The notes under the pieces are model-generated. The model was not told where the DNA came from and ran no database searches. It was given only the letters and a program-made list of their open reading frames with translations. Positions 54,727 through 64,000 of a DNA stretch of 64,000 nt are shown one piece after another (the stretch's first letter is position 1; each line of letters opens with the position of its first letter). Origin of the DNA: Poriferisocius sp965200775 (GTDB lineage Bacteria > Actinomycetota > Acidimicrobiia > Acidimicrobiales > Bin134); contig OZ241383.1 in NCBI GenBank assembly GCA_965200775.1, positions 496,001 to 560,000 of the forward strand, given 5' to 3'. Position numbers and translations under genes: made by a program.

Positions 54727-56673
54727 GTGGGCATCCACGATGACGACGTGGCCAGGGTGCGAGAGGCGACGGACATCGTCGCGGTCATAAGCGAGTACGT
54801 TCAACTGAAGAGGGTCGGGCGTCGCTGGCAGGGGCTTTGCCCGTTCCACCCCGAGAAAACCCCGTCGTTCTCCGTGAACGCCGAGATGGGGGTGTACCAC
54901 TGCTTCGGCTGCAAGGTCAGCGGCGACGCCATCACCTTCATCCGCAGCATCGAGCACCTTGATTTTCCCGAGGCGGTGGAGCGCCTGGCCGGGCGGTCCG
55001 GGATTACCCTGCGCTACACGTCGCCCAGCGAGGGTGCTGACCGTCTCAAGCGGAACAGGCTCACCGAGGCTCTGGAACAGGCGGTGGAGTGGTACCACCA
55101 GCGGCTGCTGACTGCTCCCGACGCCGGCCGGGCCCGTGGCTATCTCCGCCATCGGGGTTACGACGGCGACGTGGTGCGCCAGTACAAGCTGGGGTGGGCG
55201 CCCGACGACTGGGATGCCCTGGCGGTGGGCCTGGGGGTGGGGGCCGACAAGGGGATGGCGGCGCAGGTGTTCTCCGACGCCGGTTTGGGATTTCGCAACA
55301 AGGGCGGGCGCATCCAGGACAGCTTCCGGGGCCGGGTGCTGTTCCCCATCTTCGACGTCGGAGGCAAGCCGGTGGGCTTCGGGGGGCGGATCCTCACCGG
55401 CGGGGAGGGTCCCAAGTACAAGAACTCGGTGGACAACGCGGTGTACCGCAAGTCCCGGGTGCTGTACGGCCTGAACTGGGCCAAGCAGCACATCGTGAAC
55501 GCTGGTGAGGTGATCGTGTGCGAGGGCTACACCGACGTGATCGGCTTCGCCCAGGCCGGCATCACCCGGGCAGTGGCCACCTGCGGCACAGCGCTCACAG
55601 AAGACCATGTGCGGATCCTGCGCCGGTTCGTTCCCCGCATCGTCTTGGCCTTCGACGCCGACTCCGCGGGGCAGACCGCCGCCGAGCGGTTCTCCCATTG
55701 GGAGCACACCTTAGAGTTGGAGGTGGCGGTGGCCGATCTGCCGGCCGGCACCGACCCCGGAGAGCTGGCCCAGAAGGACCCCGAACGGCTGGTGGCAGCG
55801 GTGGACGGGGCGGTGGACTTCATGGACTTCCGAATCAACCGGGTGTTGGGCGAGGCTGATCTGGCCACGGTGAAGGGCCAGGTCCGAGCCGGGGAGCGGG
55901 CCGCCCGGCTGGTGGCCGAGCATCCCAACGCCGAGGTCAGGGACAAGTACCTGGTGGCGGTGGCCGACCGCTGCTCGATCAGCACCGATCACCTGCGAAA
56001 GGTGGCGGCAGACTACCGCCGGAGCCGAGCCCGCCGGGGCGGAGCGGGGAATGGGAAATCATCAGGGCGCGGCCGGGGTCGTTCGCCGGCCGACAGCCCC
56101 GACAGCGCTCCCCATCCCGCCGAGGCCGCCGGCCCCGGAGCTGGGAACGGCGTAGGCGGGTACGAGGAACAGGAGTACCGGGAAGCCGGTGGCTCCCGCC
56201 CGGACGACCTCCGACCTGACAGTCCCCCGCCCAACGATGTCGAGCGCCAAGTGTTGTGGCTGGCGGCAAACGAACCCGGCGCGGTGTGGCCCGAGATCGT
56301 GCCCGAGATGTTCGACTACCCCCTGTACCGGAGCGCGTTCGAGTCCCTGCTGGAGTACCCCGAGCTGGACGTCTTGTTGGCCGAGGCCGAGCCGGGGTTG
56401 AAGAACCTGTTGAGCGAGCTTTTCACCGCCGAGGATGAGAAGCTGCGGACCAGCCGCCGGAGTCAGGACATCGCCATGATGGCGCTGCTGTTCGAGGTGG
56501 CCCAGCGGGAGCTGCTGTATCTGAGGCGTCAGTCCCGCATCGAGTCGGCTGATGATGATTTGCTGCGCCGGGTGGCCCAGGTGAAAACAGCCGCCGACGA
56601 GCTGAGGAGCTCGGGCTGGGCCAAGGAGAAAGCGCTGGTATTGCTGGAGCTGGTCAGGCCCGCAGGAGCCTAG
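54727..56673 (+). CDS. dnaG: DNA primase
   Basis: A 648-residue primase. The CHC2 zinc finger uses C38, H41, C59 and C62. The TOPRIM core has IVCEGYTDVIGF and VLAFDADSAGQ. A Gly/Arg/Ser-rich linker at ~430-495 leads to the DnaB-binding C-terminal domain. It makes RNA primers at the replication fork. GTG 54727 gives the usual N-terminus. Its stop overlaps the convergent nrdB stop by 4 bp. Confidence 0.95.
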   Translation: MGIHDDDVARVREATDIVAVISEYVQLKRVGRRWQGLCPFHPEKTPSFSVNAEMGVYHCFGCKVSGDAITFIRSIEHLDFPEAVERLAGRSGITLRYTSPSEGADRLKRNRLTEALEQAVEWYHQRLLTAPDAGRARGYLRHRGYDGDVVRQYKLGWAPDDWDALAVGLGVGADKGMAAQVFSDAGLGFRNKGGRIQDSFRGRVLFPIFDVGGKPVGFGGRILTGGEGPKYKNSVDNAVYRKSRVLYGLNWAKQHIVNAGEVIVCEGYTDVIGFAQAGITRAVATCGTALTEDHVRILRRFVPRIVLAFDADSAGQTAAERFSHWEHTLELEVAVADLPAGTDPGELAQKDPERLVAAVDGAVDFMDFRINRVLGEADLATVKGQVRAGERAARLVAEHPNAEVRDKYLVAVADRCSISTDHLRKVAADYRRSRARRGGAGNGKSSGRGRGRSPADSPDSAPHPAEAAGPGAGNGVGGYEEQEYREAGGSRPDDLRPDSPPPNDVERQVLWLAANEPGAVWPEIVPEMFDYPLYRSAFESLLEYPELDVLLAEAEPGLKNLLSELFTAEDEKLRTSRRSQDIAMMALLFEVAQRELLYLRRQSRIESADDDLLRRVAQVKTAADELRSSGWAKEKALVLLELVRPAGA

Positions 56674-57794
56674 AACTCCTCGTCGAAGGCAACGTCTCCT
56701 TCGATACCCACCTGGTAGGAGGCCACGGTGCGCTCGAAGAAGTTGGTCAGCTCCTGCACGTCCTGGAGTTCCATGAACGAGAACGGGTTCTTCGCTCCGA
56801 ACTGCTTGGGCAGGCCGAGCTGGGCCAGTCGCTGGTCGGCCACGAACTCCAGGTAGCTGCGGGTGTCGGCCACCGACATGCCGGGGACGCCCTGGCCGAG
56901 CAGATCGGCGGCGAACTGGTGCTCGCAGTCCACGGCTTCTTCGATCATGGTGGCGACCTGCTCGCCGAGTTCGGCGTCGAACAGGTCGGGTTCCTCGGCC
57001 CGGACGGTGTTCACCACCTCGAGGGCGAAGTTCATGTGGCAGCTCTCGTCGCGAAACACCCAGTTGGTGCCGGCGGCCAGACCGTTCAGCAGCCCCTTGG
57101 ACCTCAGGAAGTACACGTAGGCGAACGCCGCGAAGAAGAACAGCCCCTCGATGCAGGTGGCGAAGCAGATCAGGTTGAGCAGGAACTGGCGGCGCTGCTG
57201 GGGGGTGTGGCAGTGGTCGATGTCGTCCATCGAGTCCATCCACCGGAAGCAGAAATCGGCCTTCTTGCGGATGGAGAGGATGTTGTCGATGGCGGCGAAC
57301 GCGGCTTCCCGCTCGGCGAGGTCGGGGATGTAGTTGTCGAGCAAGGTCAGGTAGAACTGCACGTGCAGCGCTTCCTCGTAGAGCTGCCGGGACAGGTACA
57401 TCCGGGCCTCAGGGGCGTTGACGTGGCGGTAGAGGTTCAGCACCAGGTTGTTGGCCACGATGGAGTCGCCAGTGGCGAAGAAGGCCACCAGCCGGTTCAC
57501 CAGGTGCTTCTCGGCTGGTAGGAGGGTGCGCTCCAGGTCAACCAGATCGTCGGAGAAGTCGATTTCGTCAACCGTCCAGGTGTTCTTGATGGCGTCGCGG
57601 TACATGTCGTAAAACTGCGGGTAGCGCATGGGGCGCAGCGTCAGCTTGAAGCCCGGATCCAGGATGCGGGAATCGCCCCTGTTGGGGTCTGGCTGCGGTT
57701 CGGCCGGTGATCCCGGGGCTGTATCCGGCTGCAGTTGGCGGGCCGTCGCTCCGGCGAAATCCTGTTGGGTTAGGGGGGTTTCTGCCAGGGCCAT
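56670..57794 (-). CDS. nrdB: ribonucleotide reductase class I beta subunit
   Basis: A 374-residue radical-carrying subunit. Ligands follow the class Ia pattern: D110, E141, H144, and later CATCIEGLFFFAAFAY and RDESCHMNF for the second metal. Tyr148, four residues after H144, is at the position of the radical tyrosine. The first ~45 residues are unconserved. The ATG overlaps the nrdA stop, so the two are coupled. Confidence 0.93.
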   Translation of the reverse strand: MALAETPLTQQDFAGATARQLQPDTAPGSPAEPQPDPNRGDSRILDPGFKLTLRPMRYPQFYDMYRDAIKNTWTVDEIDFSDDLVDLERTLLPAEKHLVNRLVAFFATGDSIVANNLVLNLYRHVNAPEARMYLSRQLYEEALHVQFYLTLLDNYIPDLAEREAAFAAIDNILSIRKKADFCFRWMDSMDDIDHCHTPQQRRQFLLNLICFATCIEGLFFFAAFAYVYFLRSKGLLNGLAAGTNWVFRDESCHMNFALEVVNTVRAEEPDLFDAELGEQVATMIEEAVDCEHQFAADLLGQGVPGMSVADTRSYLEFVADQRLAQLGLPKQFGAKNPFSFMELQDVQELTNFFERTVASYQVGIEGDVAFDEEF

Positions 57795-60283
57795 CAGTCG
57801 CACGCCTCGCAGGTCTCGGGGTTCTCCAGGGAGCAGGCCACCGCTTCGACATCGGTCGCCGAGCCGTTCGAGGACGGTGAGCCGGAGGTGGTTTGGTTGA
57901 TGCGGGTGGCTGGTCGGGATCTCAGGTAATAGGTGGTTTTCAGCCCCGACTTCCAGGCGTGCAGGTACATCGAGCTGAGCTTGCCGATGGTGGGGGACTC
58001 CATGAACAGGTTCAGCGACTGGGACTGGTCGATGAACGCCCCCCGGTCGGCGGCCATGTCGATGAGCGACCGCTGTGGGATTTCCCAGGCGGTGCGGTAC
58101 ACCTCCTTGAGGTCGTCGGGGATGCGTTCGATATCGGCCACCGACCCTTCGGCCCGCTTCACGTCGGCGATCATCTGCTCGTCCCAGAGGTCGAGTTCCT
58201 GCAGGTTCTGCACCAGGTAGCGGTTGATCTGGAGGAACTCCCCGGAAAGGGTTTCCCGCTTGAACAGGTTGGACACCTGGGGTTCGATGCACTCGTAGCA
58301 GCCGACGATGGAAGCGATGGTGGCGGTGGGAGCGATGGCGATGAGCAGGGAGTTGCGCAGCCCGTACTCGGCGATGCGGTCCCGGAGTTCCTGCCACCGA
58401 GCCGGATCGGAGGGCTCCTTGTCCCACAGGTCGAACTGGAGGTAGCCGGCGGCGGTCCGGGTCAGGTCGAAGGCCGAATGGGGACCGTGCTTTTCGGCCA
58501 GCTTGGTGGAAGCCCACAGTGCGTTGAAGTAGATCTCCTCGGAGATGCGGGCCGACAGCTTGCGGGCCTGTTCGGAGTCGAACGGCAGACCGAGGCGGAA
58601 GAACACGTCCTGCAGGCCCATCAACCCCAACCCAACCGGCCGCCACTTGGCGTTGGACGAGGCCGCCTGGGAGGTGGGGTAGAAGTTGATGTCGATCACC
58701 CGGTCGAGGAACGGCACCACCGTGCGGACCACCTCGCCGAGCCGGTCGAAGTCCATCAGGCTCTCCGGGTCAACCTCAACCTCGGAACCCTCGGGGTCGG
58801 CTGCCCGGCTCCGGTTGGCCTCGTCGCTGACGAAAGCACCCAGGTTGATCGACCCCAAGTTGCACACCGCTGTCTCATCGGAGTTGGTGACCTCGATGAT
58901 CTCGGTACACAGGTTGGAGAGGTGAACGGTCCGCTTCTCCTTGCCGTCCTGGCCGGTCTGGTTGCAGCGCAGGTTGGAAGCGTCCTTGAAGGTCATCCAC
59001 CCGTTGCCGGTTTGCGCCAGCGACCGCATCATGCGGCTGTAAAGCTGGCGAGCGGGGAGTTGCCGCTCGTACAGGCCAGCGGCTTCGGCCTCCTCGTAAG
59101 CGAGGCGGAACTCCTCACCGTACAGATCGGTGAAGTAGGGCACCTTCTTGGGGTCGAACAGCGACCACTGCCAATCCTTCTCCACCCGCTCCATGAACAG
59201 GTCGGGCACCCAGTTGGCCAGGTTCAGGTTGTGGGCCCGGCGGGAGTGATCGCCGGTGTTCTCCTTCAACTCCAAGAAGTCCTCGATGTCGGCGTGCCAG
59301 CTCTCCAAGTACACGCACGCGGCGCCCTTGCGTTTGCCTCCCTGGTTGACGGCAGCCACCGAGCAGTCGAGGGTTTTGAGCCAGGGGATGATCCCGTTGG
59401 ACAAGCCGTTGGTACCCCGGATGAGCGACCCCTTGGAGCGGATGCGATGCCAGGCCACCCCGATGCCGCCGGCGAACTTGGACAGCCGGGCGATGTCGGT
59501 ATAGCGCTCGTAGATGCCGTCGAGGCTGTCCTCGGGGGAGTCGAGCAGATAGCAAGACGACATCTGAGGGTGAACGGTGCCCGAGTTGAACAGCGTCGGG
59601 CTCGACGGCAGGTACGCCAACGAACTCATCAGATCGTAGAAGGCGATAGCCTCGTCGGCGTCCACCGAAAGGCCGCACGCCACCCGCAGGAAGAAGAACT
59701 GGGGGGTTTCAATCACCTGACGGGTATCGGGGTGGCGCAGCAGGTAGCGGTCGTACACAGTGCGCAGCCCGAAGAACTCGAAGTTGCGGTCCCGCAGGGA
59801 GCTGATCGACGAGTTCAACGCCGGAGCGTTGGCCTCGGCGAACGCTGCAGTCTCATCGCCGATCAGGCCCAGCCGGTGGCCACAGGCGATGGACTCAGTG
59901 AACCACGGGATGTTCTGGTTGCGGACTTCCTTGTCGACGCAGGTGGACAACAGGCGAGCGGCCAGCTTGGAGTAGTTGGGTTCGGTCACGATGAGCCCGG
60001 CGGCGGTGCGGATGGACAGCTCGTCCAGCTCCCGGGTGGTGGCCCCGTCGGCCAGCGCCGAGATGGTCCGGGTGGCCACCCGCATCGGGTCAACCCCGGT
60101 GAGGCCCTCGGCGCAGCGGGCCACCGCGTTCACGATCTTGTTGACATCCACCGGCTCCAAATCGCCGTTGCGCTTGCGCACCCTCATCCCGGTCGCACCG
60201 TTTTCCCGGTGATCGCCATTTCGATGGTCAAGCCCCATCTGGTGGCTTCCCACTGCGGCCAGCGGCTCGTGTACCAGTGTCAT
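57794..60283 (-). CDS. nrdA: ribonucleotide reductase class I alpha subunit
   Basis: An 829-residue catalytic subunit. An N-terminal ATP-cone (residues ~33-120) suggests allosteric control by ATP/dATP. Active-site pieces are SSCYLLDSPEDS, NLCTEIIEV, CNLGSINLG and the APTATIASIVGCYECIEP segment. The C-terminus ends in a CEACD redox pair. It reduces ribonucleoside diphosphates for DNA synthesis. ATG 60281-60283 follows an AGGGGTGGGAGG ribosome site. Confidence 0.94.
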   Translation of the reverse strand: MTLVHEPLAAVGSHQMGLDHRNGDHRENGATGMRVRKRNGDLEPVDVNKIVNAVARCAEGLTGVDPMRVATRTISALADGATTRELDELSIRTAAGLIVTEPNYSKLAARLLSTCVDKEVRNQNIPWFTESIACGHRLGLIGDETAAFAEANAPALNSSISSLRDRNFEFFGLRTVYDRYLLRHPDTRQVIETPQFFFLRVACGLSVDADEAIAFYDLMSSLAYLPSSPTLFNSGTVHPQMSSCYLLDSPEDSLDGIYERYTDIARLSKFAGGIGVAWHRIRSKGSLIRGTNGLSNGIIPWLKTLDCSVAAVNQGGKRKGAACVYLESWHADIEDFLELKENTGDHSRRAHNLNLANWVPDLFMERVEKDWQWSLFDPKKVPYFTDLYGEEFRLAYEEAEAAGLYERQLPARQLYSRMMRSLAQTGNGWMTFKDASNLRCNQTGQDGKEKRTVHLSNLCTEIIEVTNSDETAVCNLGSINLGAFVSDEANRSRAADPEGSEVEVDPESLMDFDRLGEVVRTVVPFLDRVIDINFYPTSQAASSNAKWRPVGLGLMGLQDVFFRLGLPFDSEQARKLSARISEEIYFNALWASTKLAEKHGPHSAFDLTRTAAGYLQFDLWDKEPSDPARWQELRDRIAEYGLRNSLLIAIAPTATIASIVGCYECIEPQVSNLFKRETLSGEFLQINRYLVQNLQELDLWDEQMIADVKRAEGSVADIERIPDDLKEVYRTAWEIPQRSLIDMAADRGAFIDQSQSLNLFMESPTIGKLSSMYLHAWKSGLKTTYYLRSRPATRINQTTSGSPSSNGSATDVEAVACSLENPETCEACD

Positions 60284-60353
60284 TTAGGCCCCCCTCCCAC
60301 CCCTGCGGATCGGCAAATTGCGCCGGGTTCGGCTGATAAAGCGAAGTTTCAAG

Positions 60354-60382
60354 ATTGTAGTTACACCGCTGACACTTGGCAA
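60354..60382 (-). promoter_or_regulatory. sigma70-type promoter of nrdAB
   Basis: On the minus strand TTGCCA (60382-60377) and TACAAT (60359-60354) lie 17 bp apart, about 70 bases before the nrdA ATG. I see no NrdR-box pair near it. The rest of the gap 60284-60585 holds only this promoter and the hairpin below. Confidence 0.65.
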
Positions 60383-60509
60383 CGGTTGCTCCAAACGCAA
60401 CCCTGTGACCTGGGCTTTCGCAGGGCAGGCCCGCTCACGGGCAGCCTCAGGGCGCGCGACAACGCGCGAAACGCGCCCAATTCGGGCTTGGTCGCGGGTG
60501 CTTCTTGCG

Positions 60510-60542
60510 ACCCGCCCCCTAGACTTCGTCTAGGGGGCGGGT
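60510..60542 (-). terminator. 15-bp perfect hairpin after modC
   Basis: ACCCGCCCCCTAGAC (60510-60524) and its exact complement (60528-60542) enclose a TTC loop. It stands 44 bp beyond the modC stop and upstream of the nrdAB promoter, so it probably ends modABC transcription. No T-run follows. Confidence 0.8.
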
Positions 60543-60585
60543 TGAGATGTACGCAGAGGAGCCTTCGGGCTAGCGCCAGCCCGGG

Positions 60586-61626
60586 CTAGGCGGGGCGGAC
60601 GGCGAGTTCGGTGGCCTTGAGGGAGGCCCAGCAGCGAGCGCCCGCGGCAAGGCCCAGCTCGCCCACGGCTTGGGGGGTGACCCAGGCTCGGCAGTGTGCC
60701 GGCGCTCCCAGAAGCACCCGAACCCGGTCACCCTCGGGCTGGACCCGCACAACCCCGGCCTCCCAGACGTTGCGAGCGCTGGTGTGGGGCCGCTCGGCCG
60801 AAAGGGTGACCGCAGCGGGCGAGAAGGTGACCAGAACCCGTCCGGTGAGGGGCGTGGCGGTGGTCAGGGCGAGCCCGCTGTCGAGGGCCACCTCGGTTCC
60901 GGTTGCCGTGCCTGCCAGGAGGTTCACGTCCAGCAGCCCCGCCGTCCAGGGGGTGCGTGGATCGGCGGTCACCTCGTCGGGCGTTCCGGCCTGCACGATC
61001 TGGCCTCCGTCCATTACGAGGAGCTGGTCGGCCAGCACCCTGGCTTCCACCGGATCATGGGTGATGAGCACTCGGGTGGCGGCGATGTCGGCCAGCAGAT
61101 GGCGCAAATCGGTTCGGGTCTCGACATCCAGAGAGGCTAGGGACTCATCCAGCAGGAGCACTTCGGGTTCGCAGGCTGCCGCTCGGGCCAGGCCCACCCG
61201 CTGAGCTTGCCCGCCGGAGAGTTGTTCGGGTCGGAGGTCGCCGGCGTGGGCCAGCCCCACCCTGTGGAGCCATGCCCCTGCTGCTTGGCGGGCCAGGCGG
61301 GTGGTGAGGCCGGAGCATCGGGGGCCGAAGGCCACGTTGTCGAGCACGCTGAGGTGGGGAAACAGCAGGTTGTGCTGGCTGTGCAGAGCGATGGGGCGCC
61401 GGTCGGGTGGTACCCGGATGCCGCGGGCCGGGTCGTCCACCACCTGCCCGGCCAGCACAACTCGGCCCTGCTGCAGCGGGATCAAGCCGGCCAGGGCATG
61501 AACCAGGGTGGTTTTGCCGGCGCCGTTGGGGCCGACCACCGCCACGCAGCTTCCCTCGGGAACGGCGAAATCGGCTCGAACGGTGAACTCCCCGGCCTGC
61601 GCCTGGATTTGGGCCTCGATGCTCAT
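60586..61626 (-). CDS. modC: ModC-like molybdate ABC ATPase
   Basis: A 346-residue ATPase. Walker A is GPNGAGKTTL, the signature LSGGQAQRVGLARA, and Walker B LLLDESLASLD. A C-terminal ~110-residue TOBE/MOP-like domain is typical of ModC and binds molybdate as a feedback signal. The ATG overlaps the modB stop. The gene order A-B-C supports molybdate/tungstate specificity. Confidence 0.88.
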   Translation of the reverse strand: MSIEAQIQAQAGEFTVRADFAVPEGSCVAVVGPNGAGKTTLVHALAGLIPLQQGRVVLAGQVVDDPARGIRVPPDRRPIALHSQHNLLFPHLSVLDNVAFGPRCSGLTTRLARQAAGAWLHRVGLAHAGDLRPEQLSGGQAQRVGLARAAACEPEVLLLDESLASLDVETRTDLRHLLADIAATRVLITHDPVEARVLADQLLVMDGGQIVQAGTPDEVTADPRTPWTAGLLDVNLLAGTATGTEVALDSGLALTTATPLTGRVLVTFSPAAVTLSAERPHTSARNVWEAGVVRVQPEGDRVRVLLGAPAHCRAWVTPQAVGELGLAAGARCWASLKATELAVRPA

Positions 61627-62489
61627 GGGGCTCGGTCCTCGGGCTGGGTTGGGGCGCTGGTCTGCCCGGCGGGCTTCCTGGTGGGGATCCAGCGGTGGCG
61701 CAGGCCCACCAGCACCAAAAGCGACACCCCGATGAGCAGCACCGACATTGCGATGGCCGCCTCGGGTTGGCCCGCCTCGTTGGCCTGGGCGATGGCCAAA
61801 GGCAGGGTGCGGGTGCTCCCCGGATGGTTGCCCGCGAACGTGATGGTGGCCCCGAACTCGCCCAGAGCCCGAGCCCAGGCAAGGGTTGCCCCAGCGGCCA
61901 GCGACGGGGCCAGCAACGGCAGGGTGACCCTGCGCATCACGGTCCAGCGGCCCGCTCCCAGTGTGGACGCCACCGACTCCAGGCGGGGGTCGAGCTGGCG
62001 GAGTCCCGCTTCGGCGGTGATCACGAAGAACGGCATCGACACGAACGCTGCGGCGATCACCGCACCGGCTGTGGTTCCGATGAGCGTGTCCAACCCGAAG
62101 CCGTTGTGGAGTGCCCGGCCGACGATCCCCCGGCGGCCCAGGGCGAAGAACAGTGCGATACCTCCCACCACGGGGGGCAGCACCATGGGAAGCAGCACGA
62201 AGGCCCGCACCAGCGCCCGGCCCCGGAACGCCAAGCGGGCCAGCATCCAGGCCAGAGGCAACCCCAGAACCACCGACAGGGCGGCGGCCAGCAGCGACAC
62301 CACCACCGACACCCGCAACGCCTCCAGCGTGTCGGCCCGGCCCAGAGCCTCTCCCAGCGCCGACCACGGGGTCCGTTGCAGCAACCCCACCAGGGGCAAT
62401 CCCAGAAAACCCACAGCCAGAGCGGCAGCAACGATCACCAACATCGGTGGGCGGTGCCCGGAACTGTGCCGGTGTTCTGGTTGCCTCAT
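61623..62489 (-). CDS. modB: ModB-like molybdate ABC permease
   Basis: A 288-residue permease with about six helices and the EAA loop EAGLRQLDPRLESVASTLGAG, plus RALGEFGATITFAGN, a ModB hallmark. Overlaps with modA and modC by 4 bp on either side. Confidence 0.9.
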   Translation of the reverse strand: MRQPEHRHSSGHRPPMLVIVAAALAVGFLGLPLVGLLQRTPWSALGEALGRADTLEALRVSVVVSLLAAALSVVLGLPLAWMLARLAFRGRALVRAFVLLPMVLPPVVGGIALFFALGRRGIVGRALHNGFGLDTLIGTTAGAVIAAAFVSMPFFVITAEAGLRQLDPRLESVASTLGAGRWTVMRRVTLPLLAPSLAAGATLAWARALGEFGATITFAGNHPGSTRTLPLAIAQANEAGQPEAAIAMSVLLIGVSLLVLVGLRHRWIPTRKPAGQTSAPTQPEDRAP

Positions 62490-63229
62490 GGAAGCTCAAA
62501 TCCATGTCTTGCCAACACGTTGCGACCCTTTGGCCCGGTCACAAATTCGGTGAAGGCAGCGGTCTCGGGCCGGTTGTTGAGGGTGACGATCGGGTAGTCG
62601 GTGGCCAGGCCGAAGTGGTCGATGGGTACCTCCTCCACCCTGTCGCCTCCGGCGGCGACATCGGTGGCGTACACCAGGCCGGCGTCCGCTTCCCCCAGGG
62701 TCACCTTGGTTAGCACAGCTCGCACGCTGGTCTCCTCGGTGTCGGCGTCCACCGTGACGCCGGATTGGGTCAGCACCGCTCGGGCCAGCGATCCGCACGG
62801 CACCTCGGGAGCGCACACCGCCACCACGAGGGAGTCGTCGGCCAAATCGGCCAGGGTGAGCACCCGGCCAGGATTGCCCGCCGGGGTCACCAGGGCAAGA
62901 TGGTTCCGGGCGAATACCTCCGGTTGGCCGTGAGCTCGTCCGGCGTCCACCACCCTGGCCATGTTGGCCCCGTCGGCTGACGCGAACACGTCGGCTCCGG
63001 CTCCGGCTTCGATCTGAGCGGCGAGCCGGGCGCTGCCGGCGAAGCTGAGCCGTACGTCCACATCGGGGTTGGCCTGCTCGTATTCGTCGACCAAGTCCTC
63101 GAACGCCTCGGTCAACGACGCCGCGGCGTACACGGTTATGGATTGCCCGTCGCCACTGCCGCATCCGATCGGAACCCAGACCAAGACGCCAGCCACGACT
63201 GCCATGCCAAAGGCGTACCGGGCGTTCAT
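62486..63229 (-). CDS. modA: ModA-like molybdate-binding lipoprotein
   Basis: A 247-residue binding protein with a signal peptide ending near PIGC (Cys23), then the ModA start ITVYAAASLTEAFEDL, FAGSARLAAQIEAGAGADVFASAD and EADAGLVYATDVAAGG. It captures molybdate or tungstate outside the membrane. The transporter could supply the molybdenum hydroxylase at 13.5-17.1 kb. Confidence 0.9.
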   Translation of the reverse strand: MNARYAFGMAVVAGVLVWVPIGCGSGDGQSITVYAAASLTEAFEDLVDEYEQANPDVDVRLSFAGSARLAAQIEAGAGADVFASADGANMARVVDAGRAHGQPEVFARNHLALVTPAGNPGRVLTLADLADDSLVVAVCAPEVPCGSLARAVLTQSGVTVDADTEETSVRAVLTKVTLGEADAGLVYATDVAAGGDRVEEVPIDHFGLATDYPIVTLNNRPETAAFTEFVTGPKGRNVLARHGFELP

Positions 63230-63308
63230 GGCCGGTTCTCATGGCTGGTTTTTCTGGTTGGTGGAGGCCGTGAGACCGAGAGCCAGGCGTTCATGGCCAC
63301 CTGCCGGG

Positions 63309-64000
63309 TTAGGCCGCGGTCTCGGTTTCCAGCTCCGCGGTCACCGACAGCTCCGGCCCGACAGCGGTGAGCAGTTCCCGACACCGCCCGGCGTCGGCCA
63401 CATCCTCGGCCACCGCTTCCAGAAGGGCCAGCCGCTCGCCGGTGTCGGTCACGGTGGCGGTTACCACCGGGGTGGACAGGCGCACCTTGGCGTTGCTCTT
63501 CACCCGGCGGATCTCCCGCAGCGCATCGGCGGCCACTGCCGCCACCTTGGAATCGACATCACCGGCTGCGGTCCGCAGCTCGCCGGCTTCGGGCCACACC
63601 GAGCGGTGGATCGAGCCTTCCTGCCACCACGACCACACCTCCTCGGTCACATACGGCATGAAAGGGGCGAACAACTTCAGGTAGGTGGTCAAAGCCAGCT
63701 CGAGGGTGTAGCGAGCCGACTCGCGTGCCGCCCCGCCCCGGCCCCCGTAGGCCCGATTCTTCACCAACTCCAGGTGGTCGTCGGTGAACGACCAGAACGA
63801 AGCCTCGGTCAGCTCCAGGGCTCGGGCGTAGTCGCCCCGGTCGAACGCTGCAGTGGCCGACTCCACCAGGTCACCGAGATGGCTGATCAGGGCCCGGTCG
63901 AGCGTCTCGACGGTTTCGGCGCCTGCCTCGGCGGGATCCTGGTTGAGCACGAACCGGCTGGCGTTGAGGATTTTCACCGCCAGGCGGCGGCCCACCTTCA
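63309..64000 (-). CDS. valS: valyl-tRNA synthetase, C-terminal part (5' end outside the window)
   Basis: The last ~230 residues of ValS. The anticodon-binding domain starts ILNASRFVL, and FAPFMPYVTEEVWSWW and IRRVKSNAKV follow. A C-terminal coiled-coil arm is not obvious. The frame is open to the window end, and the stop TAA is at 63309-63311. Confidence 0.9.
   Translation of the reverse strand, partial: KVGRRLAVKILNASRFVLNQDPAEAGAETVETLDRALISHLGDLVESATAAFDRGDYARALELTEASFWSFTDDHLELVKNRAYGGRGGAARESARYTLELALTTYLKLFAPFMPYVTEEVWSWWQEGSIHRSVWPEAGELRTAAGDVDSKVAAVAADALREIRRVKSNAKVRLSTPVVTATVTDTGERLALLEAVAEDVADAGRCRELLTAVGPELSVTAELETETAA

Noticed and set aside
57893..60589. Plus-strand frame of 898 codons
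   Set aside because: Antisense to nrdA, no recognisable domain, Val/Gly/His-rich shadow composition.

Overview
The window reads as a chromosomal segment from a high-GC actinobacterium, most likely an uncultured member of the Acidimicrobiia. This is an inference from three things: high GC with many GTG starts, a block of housekeeping genes of actinobacterial type (BldC-like regulator, PhoH, YbeY, CorC, tmRNA/SmpB, Era, UppS, RecO, GlyS, DnaG, NrdAB, ValS), and two branched-chain amino-acid-type ABC systems with many CoA-linked catabolic genes. No integrase, insertion sequence, rRNA or CRISPR array was seen.

Region 1 (1-10987, minus strand) is a seven-gene, almost fully overlapping operon. It runs cysteine desulfurase, DUF4007 protein, large P-loop ATPase, PAPS-reductase-like PP-loop enzyme, DEAH helicase, GHKL ATPase, and a PLD-family nuclease cut by the window edge. 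The first four match the SspABCD machinery for single-stranded DNA phosphorothioation. The last three look like an SspFGH-type effector module. The effector end has clearly lower GC than the modification end. The large ATPase gene carries an uninterrupted (TC)18 dinucleotide tract in its coding sequence. Gain or loss of one unit brings an immediate stop codon in either case, so the operon has the structure of a phase-variable defence locus.

Region 2 (11.1-20.8 kb) holds an MFS transporter, a methyltransferase, a three-subunit molybdenum hydroxylase (FAD, 2Fe-2S and Mo subunits), an EamA transporter, three tRNAs (Asn, Met, Val), a PAP2 membrane protein that ends inside the tRNA-Met antisense strand, and an inositol-monophosphatase-like enzyme.

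Region 3 (20.9-42.0 kb) is a transport and catabolism block. Two tandem lipoprotein substrate-binding proteins with acidic Asp/Met linkers precede a fused LivHM permease, LivG, LivF and a small membrane protein. A set of CoA, flavin and quinone-type enzymes follows (phosphotransferase-like protein, LLM oxidoreductase, zinc-less dehydrogenase, enoyl-CoA hydratase, amidohydrolase). Next comes a single 1007-residue LivH-LivM-LivF fusion, a third binding protein that is frameshifted inside its acidic repeat, an acyl-CoA synthetase and a TauE/SafE exporter.

Region 4 (42.2-64.0 kb) is housekeeping: bldC-like/phoH/ybeY/corC, a DNA glycosylase, ssrA and smpB, era, a DinG-type helicase, uppS, recO, glyS, a PPDK-like enzyme without its ATP-grasp domain, dnaG, nrdAB, a molybdate transporter (modABC) that could feed the molybdenum hydroxylase of region 2, and the 3' end of valS. 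Several intergenic gaps here hold short unrelated direct or tandem repeats. Together with the (TC)18 tract and the 45-bp duplication at 33.4 kb, they suggest a genome tolerant of slippage.
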